From positions 1 through 64,000 of the forward strand of contig DASSOT010000003.1 of assembly GCA_035700225.1 (NCBI GenBank): a stretch of 64,000 nucleotides of DNA. Reading direction: 5' to 3'. Numbering within the stretch: the first letter of the stretch is position 1; each line of letters opens with the position of its first letter. Shown here piece by piece: positions 1 to 7,093 of the stretch. A model generated the notes under the pieces. That model did no database searches and had not been told where the DNA came from. It was given only the letters and a program-made list of their open reading frames with translations. Made by a program: the position numbers and the translations under genes. The DNA comes from JANWLD01 sp035700225 (GTDB lineage: Bacteria > Patescibacteriota > Saccharimonadia > Saccharimonadales > 2-12-FULL-41-12).

Positions 1-70
1 CCTGAATTTTACCCACGGCCAAGTAGTGCTCGTTTTTCACTACATCAAGTTGTTCAAATTTATACTTCAT
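1..70 (-). CDS. hypothetical protein, N-terminal fragment cut by window edge
   Basis: An ATG at 70 on the minus strand opens a reading frame that runs off the left edge of the window. It gives 23 residues beginning MKYKFEQLDVVKNEHYLAVG. The fragment is too short to assign a family. It is transcribed away from the gene at 235-924, with a terminator between them, so it is a separate unit. No clear Shine-Dalgarno sequence is visible. The start is plausible because the frame is open throughout, but this remains a weak call. Confidence 0.45.
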   Translation of the reverse strand, partial: MKYKFEQLDVVKNEHYLAVGKIQ

Positions 71-83
71 ATTCTTTTAACAA

Positions 84-108
84 TTAAAAAAGCCCCGTTT
101 TGGGGGCT
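84..108 (-). terminator. Rho-independent terminator after the DUF1361 gene
   Basis: Read on the minus strand, AGCCCC pairs with GGGGCT (103-108 with 91-96) around a 6-nt loop and is followed at once by a run of T (85-90). This is a standard intrinsic terminator placed just beyond the DUF1361 membrane protein gene. Confidence 0.8.
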
Positions 109-234
109 GTCTGGCTTTTGATATTTTTTGTAATTACAAGGACATCCCCCGGCAAGCGCGAGGGCGGCGGCGAATTTCAAAAACAGCATTTAATTTAGCC
201 ATAGGCAATGATTATAAACTATTTTTCGTATAAT

Positions 235-924
235 TCAATTCTTTTTCAGAGTGATAAGCCTGGAATACGTATAAACGACCAGGTAGCCGCTGAAAAGGAC
301 CAAAAATAACGTCAGCGTTGCCAGGTAGGTATCCGAATGCTGGGTCGGATTGACCAGCCTGTCCGAAACGTCGAAAAGCAGGCCTGCCGGCCTGAGTAGG
401 ATATCCCACGTATTGAAACGGGTAAATCTGCCCAGATATGTAGCAAAACTGGCCAGGAAAAAAACAACGGCTATTATGCCCAGCGCCGTGTGTGCATTCA
501 GACGTCTTAAAAGCTGTTTATGGATCAGATATACCGAACCGAAGCCCAGTACAATGCCGTTAAGCATAAAACCGGCCAGCAGGACAACGTCGAAATACAG
601 GCCGACATCATCCGTCGGACGGAGGTGGACGAAATCGGTAATCAAATAAAAAGTGTTGGGTAAGAAACCTAGGTAAAGTATGGATAAGACCACCTGCGGC
701 CAGCCGAACCAGCTGAGGGTCTTGAGTCTTTCGCTCAGCCACCAGGCTACAAGCAAAGGTATCACGGCCAGTACGAGGTTCCATACCAGGAATATGTACC
801 TTAAGCTGTCGCTGGAAAATATCCTTCCAGCCAGCAGGGCCAAGCTTATCAGACAAGCCAACATAACGCTGGCTATGAACTGATAGCTTCTATCCTTACC
901 GAGTTTGGCCATGACTCCCGCCAT
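235..924 (-). CDS. DUF1361 family integral membrane protein
   Basis: A 229-residue polytopic membrane protein with about six to seven hydrophobic segments. Two stretches are typical of DUF1361: LPNTFYLITDFVHL near residue 90 and YLGRFTRFNTWD near residue 165. The family has no established biochemical function; it is found in many Gram-positive bacteria and CPR. A perfect TATAAT (931-936 on minus) lies 6 nt before the ATG at 924, which points to a leaderless transcript starting at or next to the start codon. A second ATG four codons in, preceded by GGGAG, is an alternative start. It is followed by a clear terminator at 84-108 and looks monocistronic. Confidence 0.85.
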   Translation of the reverse strand: MAGVMAKLGKDRSYQFIASVMLACLISLALLAGRIFSSDSLRYIFLVWNLVLAVIPLLVAWWLSERLKTLSWFGWPQVVLSILYLGFLPNTFYLITDFVHLRPTDDVGLYFDVVLLAGFMLNGIVLGFGSVYLIHKQLLRRLNAHTALGIIAVVFFLASFATYLGRFTRFNTWDILLRPAGLLFDVSDRLVNPTQHSDTYLATLTLFLVLFSGYLVVYTYSRLITLKKN

Positions 925-951
925 AGCTAAATTATATCAATATGCCTTTAG

Positions 952-1983
952 TTAAACTTTTTTAAGCTCGACCTTCAGCTTTTCAATCAAATCCACGGGC
1001 GTAGGATCAAGACCGTTCAAAAGAGCCAAATACAGGCTGGTGAAATCACCCAGCTGTATAGACCAAAGCAGTTGTTTCAGCAGGCTGTCGCCGGCAGGCT
1101 TTATGACTTCCGCCGTCGGTTTCTTTCCGGAAAGCAACTTCTCGCTGATTTCAAACCTTGCCTGAACCCTGGCATGTTCCAGATTGCTCCTTATATCCAC
1201 CACCTTGTACGGTTTTTCGACGGGATGGCTTATCCAGCCCTGAAACTCGTTGTGGTTGAATTCAGGCAGTTGGTTGCACCAGGCTATGTTCTTGGCGTTT
1301 TCGTTAAAGTTAATCTTCCATTTGTACGCCGCCGGGAACAGCTTCGGTCCGGAGTAGATAACGATTGAATTTCCGACCAGCTCCTGCGCCATTTTCTTAG
1401 CCAGGTTGCGTTCCGCAGGCACTTCCGGCCCCAGTTCCTTTGCCTGCTCGCCGAGCCAATCGGCCGCGCTCGCCAGCTCCTTCAGCTTGTCAGCACCTGT
1501 CAGTCCTGCGGAAACAAAAAGACTTATAAGCGCCGCGAAATTATAAAATATCGCCATCCTCGGCTGGAAACCGCCCGGTATCTTATAAAACGGGTAGTTC
1601 TTTTCTTTTGCCCGTTCAGCCAGCTTGCCGCCCGAGCAGATGATTACTATCTGGGCGCCCTTTTCTTCCGCCTCATCCAATCCTGCCAGCGTTTCTTCGG
1701 TATTGCCCGAATAGCTGGATGCTATGAACAAGGTATTTTTGCCGACATAAGACGGCAGATTATAATTTTTCACTATCACAAAAGGCTTATCCAGGCCCGG
1801 CCAGCTGGCGGCTACCTCCGCGGCCAGCGCAGAACCGCCCATCCCGGCCAGCACCACGTTGTCGATGGGGCCGAAGTCCGCCTCTACGTCATAGGCCTGT
1901 TTTAACTGCTCCCATTGTTTTCCCGCAATGCCCAGCGAGTCTTCTTTGTCCCGGTTATGTATCATCTTCAAATCATCCAGCAT
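952..1983 (-). CDS. bifunctional phosphoglucose/phosphomannose isomerase
   Basis: A 343-residue SIS-domain isomerase that interconverts glucose-6-P or mannose-6-P with fructose-6-P in the cytoplasm. Visible motifs are GMGGSALAAE (first SIS glycine motif), SYSGNTEET (sugar-phosphate-binding serine loop) and PEFNHNE, which carries the catalytic Glu and His typical of the bifunctional PGI/PMI family. The length matches that family rather than classical PGI (about 550 residues). The start is supported by a GGGAG Shine-Dalgarno 8-9 nt upstream. In a reduced genome one enzyme serving both sugars links glycolysis with mannose-containing surface sugars; that role is inference. Confidence 0.9.
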   Translation of the reverse strand: MLDDLKMIHNRDKEDSLGIAGKQWEQLKQAYDVEADFGPIDNVVLAGMGGSALAAEVAASWPGLDKPFVIVKNYNLPSYVGKNTLFIASSYSGNTEETLAGLDEAEEKGAQIVIICSGGKLAERAKEKNYPFYKIPGGFQPRMAIFYNFAALISLFVSAGLTGADKLKELASAADWLGEQAKELGPEVPAERNLAKKMAQELVGNSIVIYSGPKLFPAAYKWKINFNENAKNIAWCNQLPEFNHNEFQGWISHPVEKPYKVVDIRSNLEHARVQARFEISEKLLSGKKPTAEVIKPAGDSLLKQLLWSIQLGDFTSLYLALLNGLDPTPVDLIEKLKVELKKV

Positions 1984-2093
1984 GTTTAATCTCCCTCGGT
2001 TAATGCTTTTGTTTATCAGCGGTTTTTGCTACTATCTTATTGTAAATTGAAAATCTTAAATTGAAAATTGTCCGTCATGAACGGAGGGTGGGG

Positions 2094-2594
2094 ATGCAAG
2101 AAGAAAATACGAACCAAACAGAAAACACTGACACCGGCGCCGAAACGCCGGATGGCATACCGGAGCTAAGCCTTAGCGGCAATCCTTCCGGCCAGCAGGA
2201 TTCTCCTGCGCCGGCGGTTACATCAGATGATACCGGGGGTACGGATACTTCCTCGTCTTCAGATGATTCTTCCGCAGTCGCGGATAGCGCTGGCGATACA
2301 TCGTCTTCAACACAGCCGTCGACACCGGTTGCTGAGGACGACCTGGATGCCATAAGAGACACCGCACTGCATGATTTAGCACCGATTGTGAACAAGCTGG
2401 ACCAGGACCCGGAGGACAAGTACCGGACGTTGATGATGCTTATACAATCATCCGACGACCAAAGTCTGCTCAAAGAAGCTTACTCTGCCGCCCACAACAT
2501 AGAAGATGAAAAAACCAGGGCCGAAGCCCTGCTTACCATCATCGATGAGATAAATTACTTCAAAGGCAAGGGCAAAAAGCCCGAAGAAGAGTAG
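2094..2594 (+). CDS. acidic hypothetical protein with disordered N-terminus
   Basis: A 166-residue protein. Residues 1 to about 90 are low-complexity and rich in Ser, Thr, Asp and Glu; the rest (from about AEDDLDAIRDTALHDL) is predicted helical and ends in a charged tail. No known domain was recognised. The ATG at 2094 is chosen over an upstream TTG at 2061 because GGAGG (2083-2087) sits 6 nt before it. It is divergent from the isomerase gene and convergent with the gene at 2606. The helical C-terminal half is the part likely to carry function; what it does is unknown. Confidence 0.7.
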   Translation: MQEENTNQTENTDTGAETPDGIPELSLSGNPSGQQDSPAPAVTSDDTGGTDTSSSSDDSSAVADSAGDTSSSTQPSTPVAEDDLDAIRDTALHDLAPIVNKLDQDPEDKYRTLMMLIQSSDDQSLLKEAYSAAHNIEDEKTRAEALLTIIDEINYFKGKGKKPEEE

Positions 2595-2605
2595 AAAGAC
2601 CCGGC

Positions 2606-3028
2606 TTACAGTCCCGGGTCGCCGGTGTCCGGCAAAGTGTCGCCAGTAGAAGGCGTAGTGCTTGGCGCTGTGGCATTATCACCAGTAGAAGGTGTGGAGG
2701 TCGAACCGCCGCCCGTCTGCGAGTTTGAGGTACCTTCACCGCCGGCTTGATTGCCGCTTTGTTTTTTCTTGTTTTCTGCTTCTTTCTTACTGTCGTCTGT
2801 TTTGGCTGTGGAGGGCTGGTTGTCGTTGGAATCGCCGTTAAGAGCCCGATAAATCGCCCGGCCGCCGAAAAAAAGCGCGCTGGCTATCAGTATGGTTACG
2901 AGAAGTGCGAATAATCCGAACAGGACCGAAGCCACCTTGCTCCTGGCCGGTTCATCCTTATAAATTGAAAGGTCGTCAGACTCTTCGTCTTTGTCTTTAC
3001 CACCTGAAAATCTATCAAAAAACTTCAT
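2606..3028 (-). CDS. single-pass membrane protein with Ser/Thr-rich exterior and terminal LPDTG
   Basis: A 140-residue protein. It has a charged cytoplasmic N-terminus (about residues 1-30), one transmembrane helix (about 33-55) and a long low-complexity Ser/Thr/Gly/Asn-rich tail. The last residues read TLPDTGDPGL. LPDTG fits the sortase LPxTG pattern, but the hydrophobic segment and positive tail that normally follow are absent, so classical anchoring at this site is doubtful. A strong GGAGGAG Shine-Dalgarno precedes the ATG. Probably a surface-exposed envelope protein; its function is unknown. Confidence 0.75.
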   Translation of the reverse strand: MKFFDRFSGGKDKDEESDDLSIYKDEPARSKVASVLFGLFALLVTILIASALFFGGRAIYRALNGDSNDNQPSTAKTDDSKKEAENKKKQSGNQAGGEGTSNSQTGGGSTSTPSTGDNATAPSTTPSTGDTLPDTGDPGL

Positions 3029-3155
3029 TAGCTCCTCCGTTACGGTTAAGCAAATTCTACACTTTTATGGCTTTTTTTGCAATCTTTTGATTAAAGTAGT
3101 TTATTGACTTAGTTTGAGACAGGCGGCCATAATGGATTTAACAAAGGAGAAATAT

Positions 3156-3641
3156 TTGGCAAAAGTTTATCTGAGCCTGGGCTCGAACGTAGGAAATCGG
3201 CGAGGATTTTTAACCGCGGCGCTAAAGGAGCTTGCAAAAAAAATCAATCTGTCCGACCAATCCGCCGTGTACGCGACCGCTCCGTGGGGGAATGAAAAGC
3301 AGGCGGATTTCCTCAATATGTGCGTAAGCGGCGAAACCGGACTTTCACCCCAACAACTGCTTGGTTTCATCAAAAATACTGAAACCGGTCTGGGCAGGAA
3401 ACACACAAAAAAGTGGGGGCCACGGGAAATAGACATAGACATAATCTTCTACGACGGCGAAGTGATTGATATGCCCGGGCTGGCGATACCGCACCCTCAT
3501 ATGGCTGAGCGCCCTTTCGTACTGGTGCCGCTGGCCGAAATCGCGCCGGATTTCACACATCCGCTACTGCACAAAACCGTCTCAAAGATGGCGCAAGAAG
3601 CCGGTTCCGAAGGTGTCAAAAAGGCGGAAGCCGATGAATGA
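3156..3641 (+). CDS. folK: 2-amino-4-hydroxy-6-hydroxymethyldihydropteridine pyrophosphokinase
   Basis: HPPK transfers pyrophosphate from ATP to 6-hydroxymethyl-dihydropterin, the step before dihydropteroate synthase in folate synthesis. Signatures are LSLGSNVGNR at the N-terminus, the central WGPREIDIDIIFYDG motif with the ATP/Mg-binding aspartates, and IPHPHMAERPFVLVPL. I prefer the TTG start at 3156 because AAAGGAG lies 6 nt upstream and the protein then starts right before the conserved KVYLSLGSN strand; upstream ATGs at 3114 or 3132 would add a poorly conserved extension. It ends with TGA overlapping the folP start by 8 nt, so the two are translationally coupled. Confidence 0.88.
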   Translation: MAKVYLSLGSNVGNRRGFLTAALKELAKKINLSDQSAVYATAPWGNEKQADFLNMCVSGETGLSPQQLLGFIKNTETGLGRKHTKKWGPREIDIDIIFYDGEVIDMPGLAIPHPHMAERPFVLVPLAEIAPDFTHPLLHKTVSKMAQEAGSEGVKKAEADE

Positions 3642-4473
3642 ATTCACTCTATATCTGGCCGGTGGCAGTCAGCTTTCGGCGGACAAAACTCTGGTCATGG
3701 GCATACTCAACGCCACGCCGGATTCTTTCAGCGACGGCGGAGACATCGCAGACCCGGGCAGGCTGGACACGCGCATCAGGGAAATGATAAACGCCGGGGC
3801 CGATATTTTAGATATTGGCGGCGAATCTACACGGCCGGGCCATGAAAAGGTGGATGCCGGCGAGGAAACAGCCCGCGTCGTTCCCGTCATCCGGGCCATC
3901 AGGAAAATATCGAAAACCATGCCCATCAGCGTAGATACGCAAAAAGTCGAAGTAGCCGAAGAAGCACTGCGCGCCGGAGCAAGCCTGATAAACGATGTCA
4001 GCGCCTTTTCGGATAAAAAAATGGCTGAGGTAGTCCGCAAGCATGCCTGTTCAGTAATTCTGATGCGCAACGAGCCTACCGGTTCTGATACCGTGGCTAA
4101 TACCAAACAACAGTTTGAAAGAATCATTGAAGAAGCCGAGAAACACGGAGTAGATAAGAAATATCTGCTACTGGACCCGGGGTTGGGATTCGGTGATTTG
4201 AAAACCGGCGACTACAGCCTGTCGCCCGGTTCGGACCCGGCCGCTAATCTGGAACTGATAAGGAGTATAAGCAAATATTCGCACGGCCTGCCGGTAGTCA
4301 TCGGCGCCAGCAGAAAGCGTTTCATCGGCGACATCACAGGTGAAAAGGATGTCAAAAAACGCCTCGGCGGCTCGCTCGCCGCGGCCATATTGGCCGCTCA
4401 GGCCGGCGCCGGCATCGTGCGGGTCCATGACGTAGCCGAAACCGTCCAGGCGTTCAAGATTCTCAACTGCTAG
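3634..4473 (+). CDS. folP: dihydropteroate synthase
   Basis: Condenses dihydropterin pyrophosphate with para-aminobenzoate to dihydropteroate. The 279-residue protein shows the family hallmarks in order: MGILNATPDSFSDGG, DIGGESTRPGHEKVDAGEE, SVDTQKVEVAEEALRAGASLINDVSAF, LLLDPGLGFG, GASRKRFIGDITG and a terminal RVHDV motif. The ATG at 3634 overlaps the end of folK, giving a folK-folP pair. No folB, folE or pabA/B is present here, so the completeness of folate synthesis cannot be judged. A GC-rich hairpin (4483-4497) just after the stop belongs to the structured element described next and may also end transcription. Confidence 0.93.
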   Translation: MNEFTLYLAGGSQLSADKTLVMGILNATPDSFSDGGDIADPGRLDTRIREMINAGADILDIGGESTRPGHEKVDAGEETARVVPVIRAIRKISKTMPISVDTQKVEVAEEALRAGASLINDVSAFSDKKMAEVVRKHACSVILMRNEPTGSDTVANTKQQFERIIEEAEKHGVDKKYLLLDPGLGFGDLKTGDYSLSPGSDPAANLELIRSISKYSHGLPVVIGASRKRFIGDITGEKDVKKRLGGSLAAAILAAQAGAGIVRVHDVAETVQAFKILNC

Positions 4474-4482
4474 GCACTAAAC

Positions 4483-4630
4483 GCCGGGTGGCCCGGCGAA
4501 GCAATGTATTTCTTTTGTACGAAAGGGTTGCAAGGAGATTTAATGGCTGGGCAAGTAGAGGCAAGAACACCAAAAAATCTCCGCCTGGAGTAAAAAGAAC
4601 TATACATTCGGAGCCGGGACGGGGCCCGGC
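4483..4630 (+). ncRNA. structured repeat element, copy A (related to 18666-18956)
   Basis: This stretch lies between the convergent folP and trpA genes and closely matches the 3' half of the element at 18666-18956 (opposite strand). Paired segments visible here are AATGTATTTCTT with AAGAACTATACATT (4503-4514 with 4595-4608, with a CT bulge), GGAGATTT with AAATCTCC inside it, and a GC-rich hairpin at each end (4483-4497 and about 4613-4630). Between the two copies the bases agree at most positions, but a 1-nt indel changes the reading frame, so conservation is not at protein level. It could be a small structured RNA or a miniature repeat. This copy lacks the 5' half seen in the other. Confidence 0.5.
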
Positions 4631-4634
4631 AGAT

Positions 4635-5366
4635 CTAGCCCAATTGCCTGATGAATTTCAGCGCGCCGTTCGCGCCGCTTTTTTCTACTTCGCGGATGAC
4701 CGAACTTCCTACCACGGCTAAGTCCGCTATCTTCAATACCCGGCTTACATCGTCTGCATTTCTGATACCGAAACCTATGGCCACCTGCTTGTCCGGCGAC
4801 AATTTCCTGATTTCCCCGCCCAGCTTGCCTAGCTCATCTGATACTAGCAACCTATTACCAGTAATACCCTTGGTACTGGTCAGATACACCAGTTCGCCGG
4901 AGTTAGCGAGCGCCCCTTTCAGCCTTTGAGCGCTTATACCGGGCGACACTACCGGCACTATCTGAAGTGATGTTTCTGCTGTAGCGCGGATCAGTTCCTT
5001 ATATTCAGGACTGTCAAAAGGAAGGTCAGGGATGATTAGCCCCTTCGCCCCTGCTCTGCCTGCACGCTTGCAGAATGTACCGATGCCGTTATGAATCAGC
5101 TTCTGCGCATAGCTCATGATGTAGATTTCCGCTTTCAACCCTTTTCGGCGCGCCTCTTCTATCAGTTTGAAGCTGGCCTCGGTATCCATGCCTTGTGCTA
5201 AGGCCTTATCATTGGCCTTCATGATGGTTTCGCCGTCGGCAATCGGGTCGGAAAACGGAACCTGAACCTCCATGATTCCTACGCCGGCTTTTTGCATGCC
5301 AAGTAAGAGCTCAATGCATTCTTCCCTTGACGGATAGCCCGCCACAACATGAGTCATCAGCCCCAT
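4635..5366 (-). CDS. trpA: tryptophan synthase alpha chain
   Basis: A 243-residue TIM barrel that cleaves indole-3-glycerol phosphate to indole, which passes to TrpB. The catalytic glutamate is present in IMEVQVPFSDPIADGETI and the aspartate in PIADG. Other family motifs are GLIIPDLPFDS, YLTSTKGITG and IGFGIRN with VVGSSVI at the phosphate site. The ATG at 5366 is preceded by AAGGAGGG. It lies about 200 bp downstream of trpB, from which it is separated by a long palindrome. No other tryptophan genes occur in the window, as in pathogens that only convert indole; since the catalytic acids are intact, genuine indole-glycerol-phosphate cleavage remains possible. Confidence 0.93.
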   Translation of the reverse strand: MGLMTHVVAGYPSREECIELLLGMQKAGVGIMEVQVPFSDPIADGETIMKANDKALAQGMDTEASFKLIEEARRKGLKAEIYIMSYAQKLIHNGIGTFCKRAGRAGAKGLIIPDLPFDSPEYKELIRATAETSLQIVPVVSPGISAQRLKGALANSGELVYLTSTKGITGNRLLVSDELGKLGGEIRKLSPDKQVAIGFGIRNADDVSRVLKIADLAVVGSSVIREVEKSGANGALKFIRQLG

Positions 5367-5455
5367 GACTACACAGCCCTCCTTTCCAAACCCAAAGCTT
5401 TAAGAAGCCTTATGGCTAACCCGTCTAGACTGTTAAAGCAAACCAGCCCGGCAAA

Positions 5456-5562
5456 GTGAGTTATTTTAATTTGAAAGAGTCTGCTAGCGCTTCCCTTGAA
5501 TTTCCTGCCAAAGCTGGGAAATTCATAGGTGAAAAAGCGCTCTTGAAAGTAAAATAACTCAC
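5456..5562. repeat. nested palindrome between trpB and trpA
   Basis: A 107-bp near-palindrome begins 2 nt after the trpB stop codon. Its outer arms GTGAGTTATTTTA (5456-5468) and TAAAATAACTCAC (5550-5562) are perfectly complementary over 13 bp. Inside are AAGAG/CTCTT and CGCTT/AAGCG pairs and a perfect 8-bp hairpin (GAATTTCC/GGAAATTC). The transcript would fold into one long stem-loop. No T-run follows, so it is not a standard terminator; it may affect mRNA processing or the trpB:trpA expression ratio, or be a miniature inverted-repeat insertion. A 67-codon open frame crosses it (5369-5572) and overlaps trpB by ATGAGTAA, but it is probably a by-product of the palindrome. Confidence 0.75.
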
Positions 5563-5564
5563 GA

Positions 5565-7052
5565 TTACTCATAGCTTTTTAGCTCCTCTTGCAAGAACTT
5601 CTTGAACTCATCTCGAGCGAAATTCTTCGCCAGGGTGAATAAATCCTTATCGCCCCTGCCGGATATATTTATCACGAGCTTATTGCTCGGGCGCATCTTC
5701 TTGGCACGCCTGACAGCCTCGCTTACGGCATGGGCCGACTCCAGCGCCGGGATGATTCCTTCGTTCTCCGCCAGTATTCTCACGGCGCCCAGAGTGTCTT
5801 CGTCGCTCGCGCGGACGAATTCTACCCGGCCTTCATCGGCCAGCCGGGCCAGCTCCGGCCCTATACCGATGTAATCCAGCCCGGCGGCGATACTGTGCGT
5901 CGGCGCGCTGTTGCCATCTTTGTCCTGCAAGAAATACGACCTATAGCCTTCCATTATCCCGGGTTTCGCGCCGGGAAAACGAGCGGCGTGCTCGCCTGTC
6001 TTTTTCGATTTGCCGCCGGCTTCAACACCTATGAGGCGCACTTTTTTATTGCCCAAAAATTCATAAAAAGCTCCCAGCGCGTTGCTACCGCCGCCCACGC
6101 AGGCTACTATCGCAGTCGGGTCTTCGCCCAGTTGCACCCTTATCTCCCGGCCGATTACCGACTGAAAATCCCGGTTCATCCTGGGATAAGGGTCCGGCCC
6201 AAGACACGAGCCGATGACATAGTGCGTGTCATCGCTGTTTTGCAACCAGTCGCGGATAGCCCCGCTAACGGCGTCCTTCAGCGTCCGGGCGCCATAGCTT
6301 ATAGGTACGACTTTAGCCCCTAAAAGCTCCATCAAGATTACATTAGGTTTTTGGCGGTCTATATCAACCTCTCCCATATAAACCGTGCATTCCAATCCGA
6401 ACCGGGCGGCTACGGTAGCCGTAGCCAGACCGTGCTGGCCGGCGCCGGTTTCGGCTATCAGGCGCTTCTTGCCCATTTTTTTAGCCACCAGGGCCTGGCC
6501 TAGACAATGGTTTATCTTGTGCGCCCCGGTATGGTTCAGCCCTTCGTTCTTCAGATAAATCTGCGCTCCGCCGACGGCTTTGGTGAGGTTCTTAGCAAAC
6601 ACCAGAGGCGTCGGACGGTTGTTGTAGCGGGTCTGCAAATCGTCCAGCTCCGCCAGGAATGCCCTGTCGGTCTTGAGCTTGTCATATGTTTTCGCCAGTT
6701 TTTCCAGCTCGCCTTGCAACATCTCCGGCACGTAGCGTCCGCCGTGCCTGCCGAAATATCCGGATTCGTTTTTTTTCGATACGGTTTGTACGGGCTCTTC
6801 GCGCAAGACCTTGAAATAATCCTTGGCCAGCAGTTTTGAACCTTTGGTAACGGTGGCTACGCCCACGCCAAGATCATCAGCTATGGCGTGGTGGTTTTCG
6901 CCACTGAGGAGCTTTTTGACTATTTCGACCCGCTTAGGCAGGTTTTCTTTGTCCTTGTCAGAGGTAATGCCGTACATGAAATCCAGAAAATCATCATACC
7001 CCCGTATGGAGTACAAAAAATCAACAAAGCCCTGAAATTTTCGGTCTTTCAT
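5565..7052 (-). CDS. trpB: TrpR repressor domain fused to tryptophan synthase beta chain
   Basis: A 495-residue fusion. Residues 1 to about 90 match the TrpR repressor over its whole helix-turn-helix region: KRVEIVKKLLSGE, then DDLGVGVATVTKGS. Relative to E. coli TrpR, the Trp-contacting Arg54, Thr81 and Gly85 equivalents are kept while Arg84 is Lys. From about residue 97 it is a complete PLP-dependent TrpB: HTGAHKIN carries the PLP lysine, AETGAGQHG the catalytic glutamate, CVGGGSNALG the phosphate loop and NISGRGDKD the C-terminal site. No methionine suits a separate TrpB start, so the fusion is obligatory. It makes tryptophan from indole and serine and probably represses its own promoter, where a CTAG-N4-CTAG operator sits. 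The ATG follows a -10 box by 6 nt, so it appears leaderless. Confidence 0.92.
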   Translation of the reverse strand: MKDRKFQGFVDFLYSIRGYDDFLDFMYGITSDKDKENLPKRVEIVKKLLSGENHHAIADDLGVGVATVTKGSKLLAKDYFKVLREEPVQTVSKKNESGYFGRHGGRYVPEMLQGELEKLAKTYDKLKTDRAFLAELDDLQTRYNNRPTPLVFAKNLTKAVGGAQIYLKNEGLNHTGAHKINHCLGQALVAKKMGKKRLIAETGAGQHGLATATVAARFGLECTVYMGEVDIDRQKPNVILMELLGAKVVPISYGARTLKDAVSGAIRDWLQNSDDTHYVIGSCLGPDPYPRMNRDFQSVIGREIRVQLGEDPTAIVACVGGGSNALGAFYEFLGNKKVRLIGVEAGGKSKKTGEHAARFPGAKPGIMEGYRSYFLQDKDGNSAPTHSIAAGLDYIGIGPELARLADEGRVEFVRASDEDTLGAVRILAENEGIIPALESAHAVSEAVRRAKKMRPSNKLVINISGRGDKDLFTLAKNFARDEFKKFLQEELKSYE

Positions 7053-7059
7053 GTATATA

Positions 7060-7086
7060 TACTAGCATACTAGTATTGCATATCAA
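7060..7086 (-). promoter_or_regulatory. trpB promoter with TrpR-type operator
   Basis: The palindrome TACTAGCATACTAGTA (7060-7075) contains two CTAG half-sites spaced by 4 bp, the same core and spacing as the E. coli trp operator. It lies over the promoter: -35 TTGATA (7086-7081), 16-nt spacer, -10 TAGTAT inside the operator, and the ATG 6 nt later. Binding of the TrpR domain encoded by the downstream gene would block RNA polymerase. Autoregulation is inferred from this layout. Confidence 0.85.
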
Positions 7087-7093
7087 GGGGTTT

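Noticed and set aside
4488..4721. 77-codon open frame on plus running into trpA
   Set aside because: It reads through structured copy A and then antisense to trpA; its frame differs from that of the related stretch near 18700.
5369..5572. 67-codon open frame linking trpB and trpA with an ATGAGTAA overlap
   Set aside because: Most of it is the palindrome, and the amino-acid text has no recognisable domain. Kept only as a note under the palindrome.
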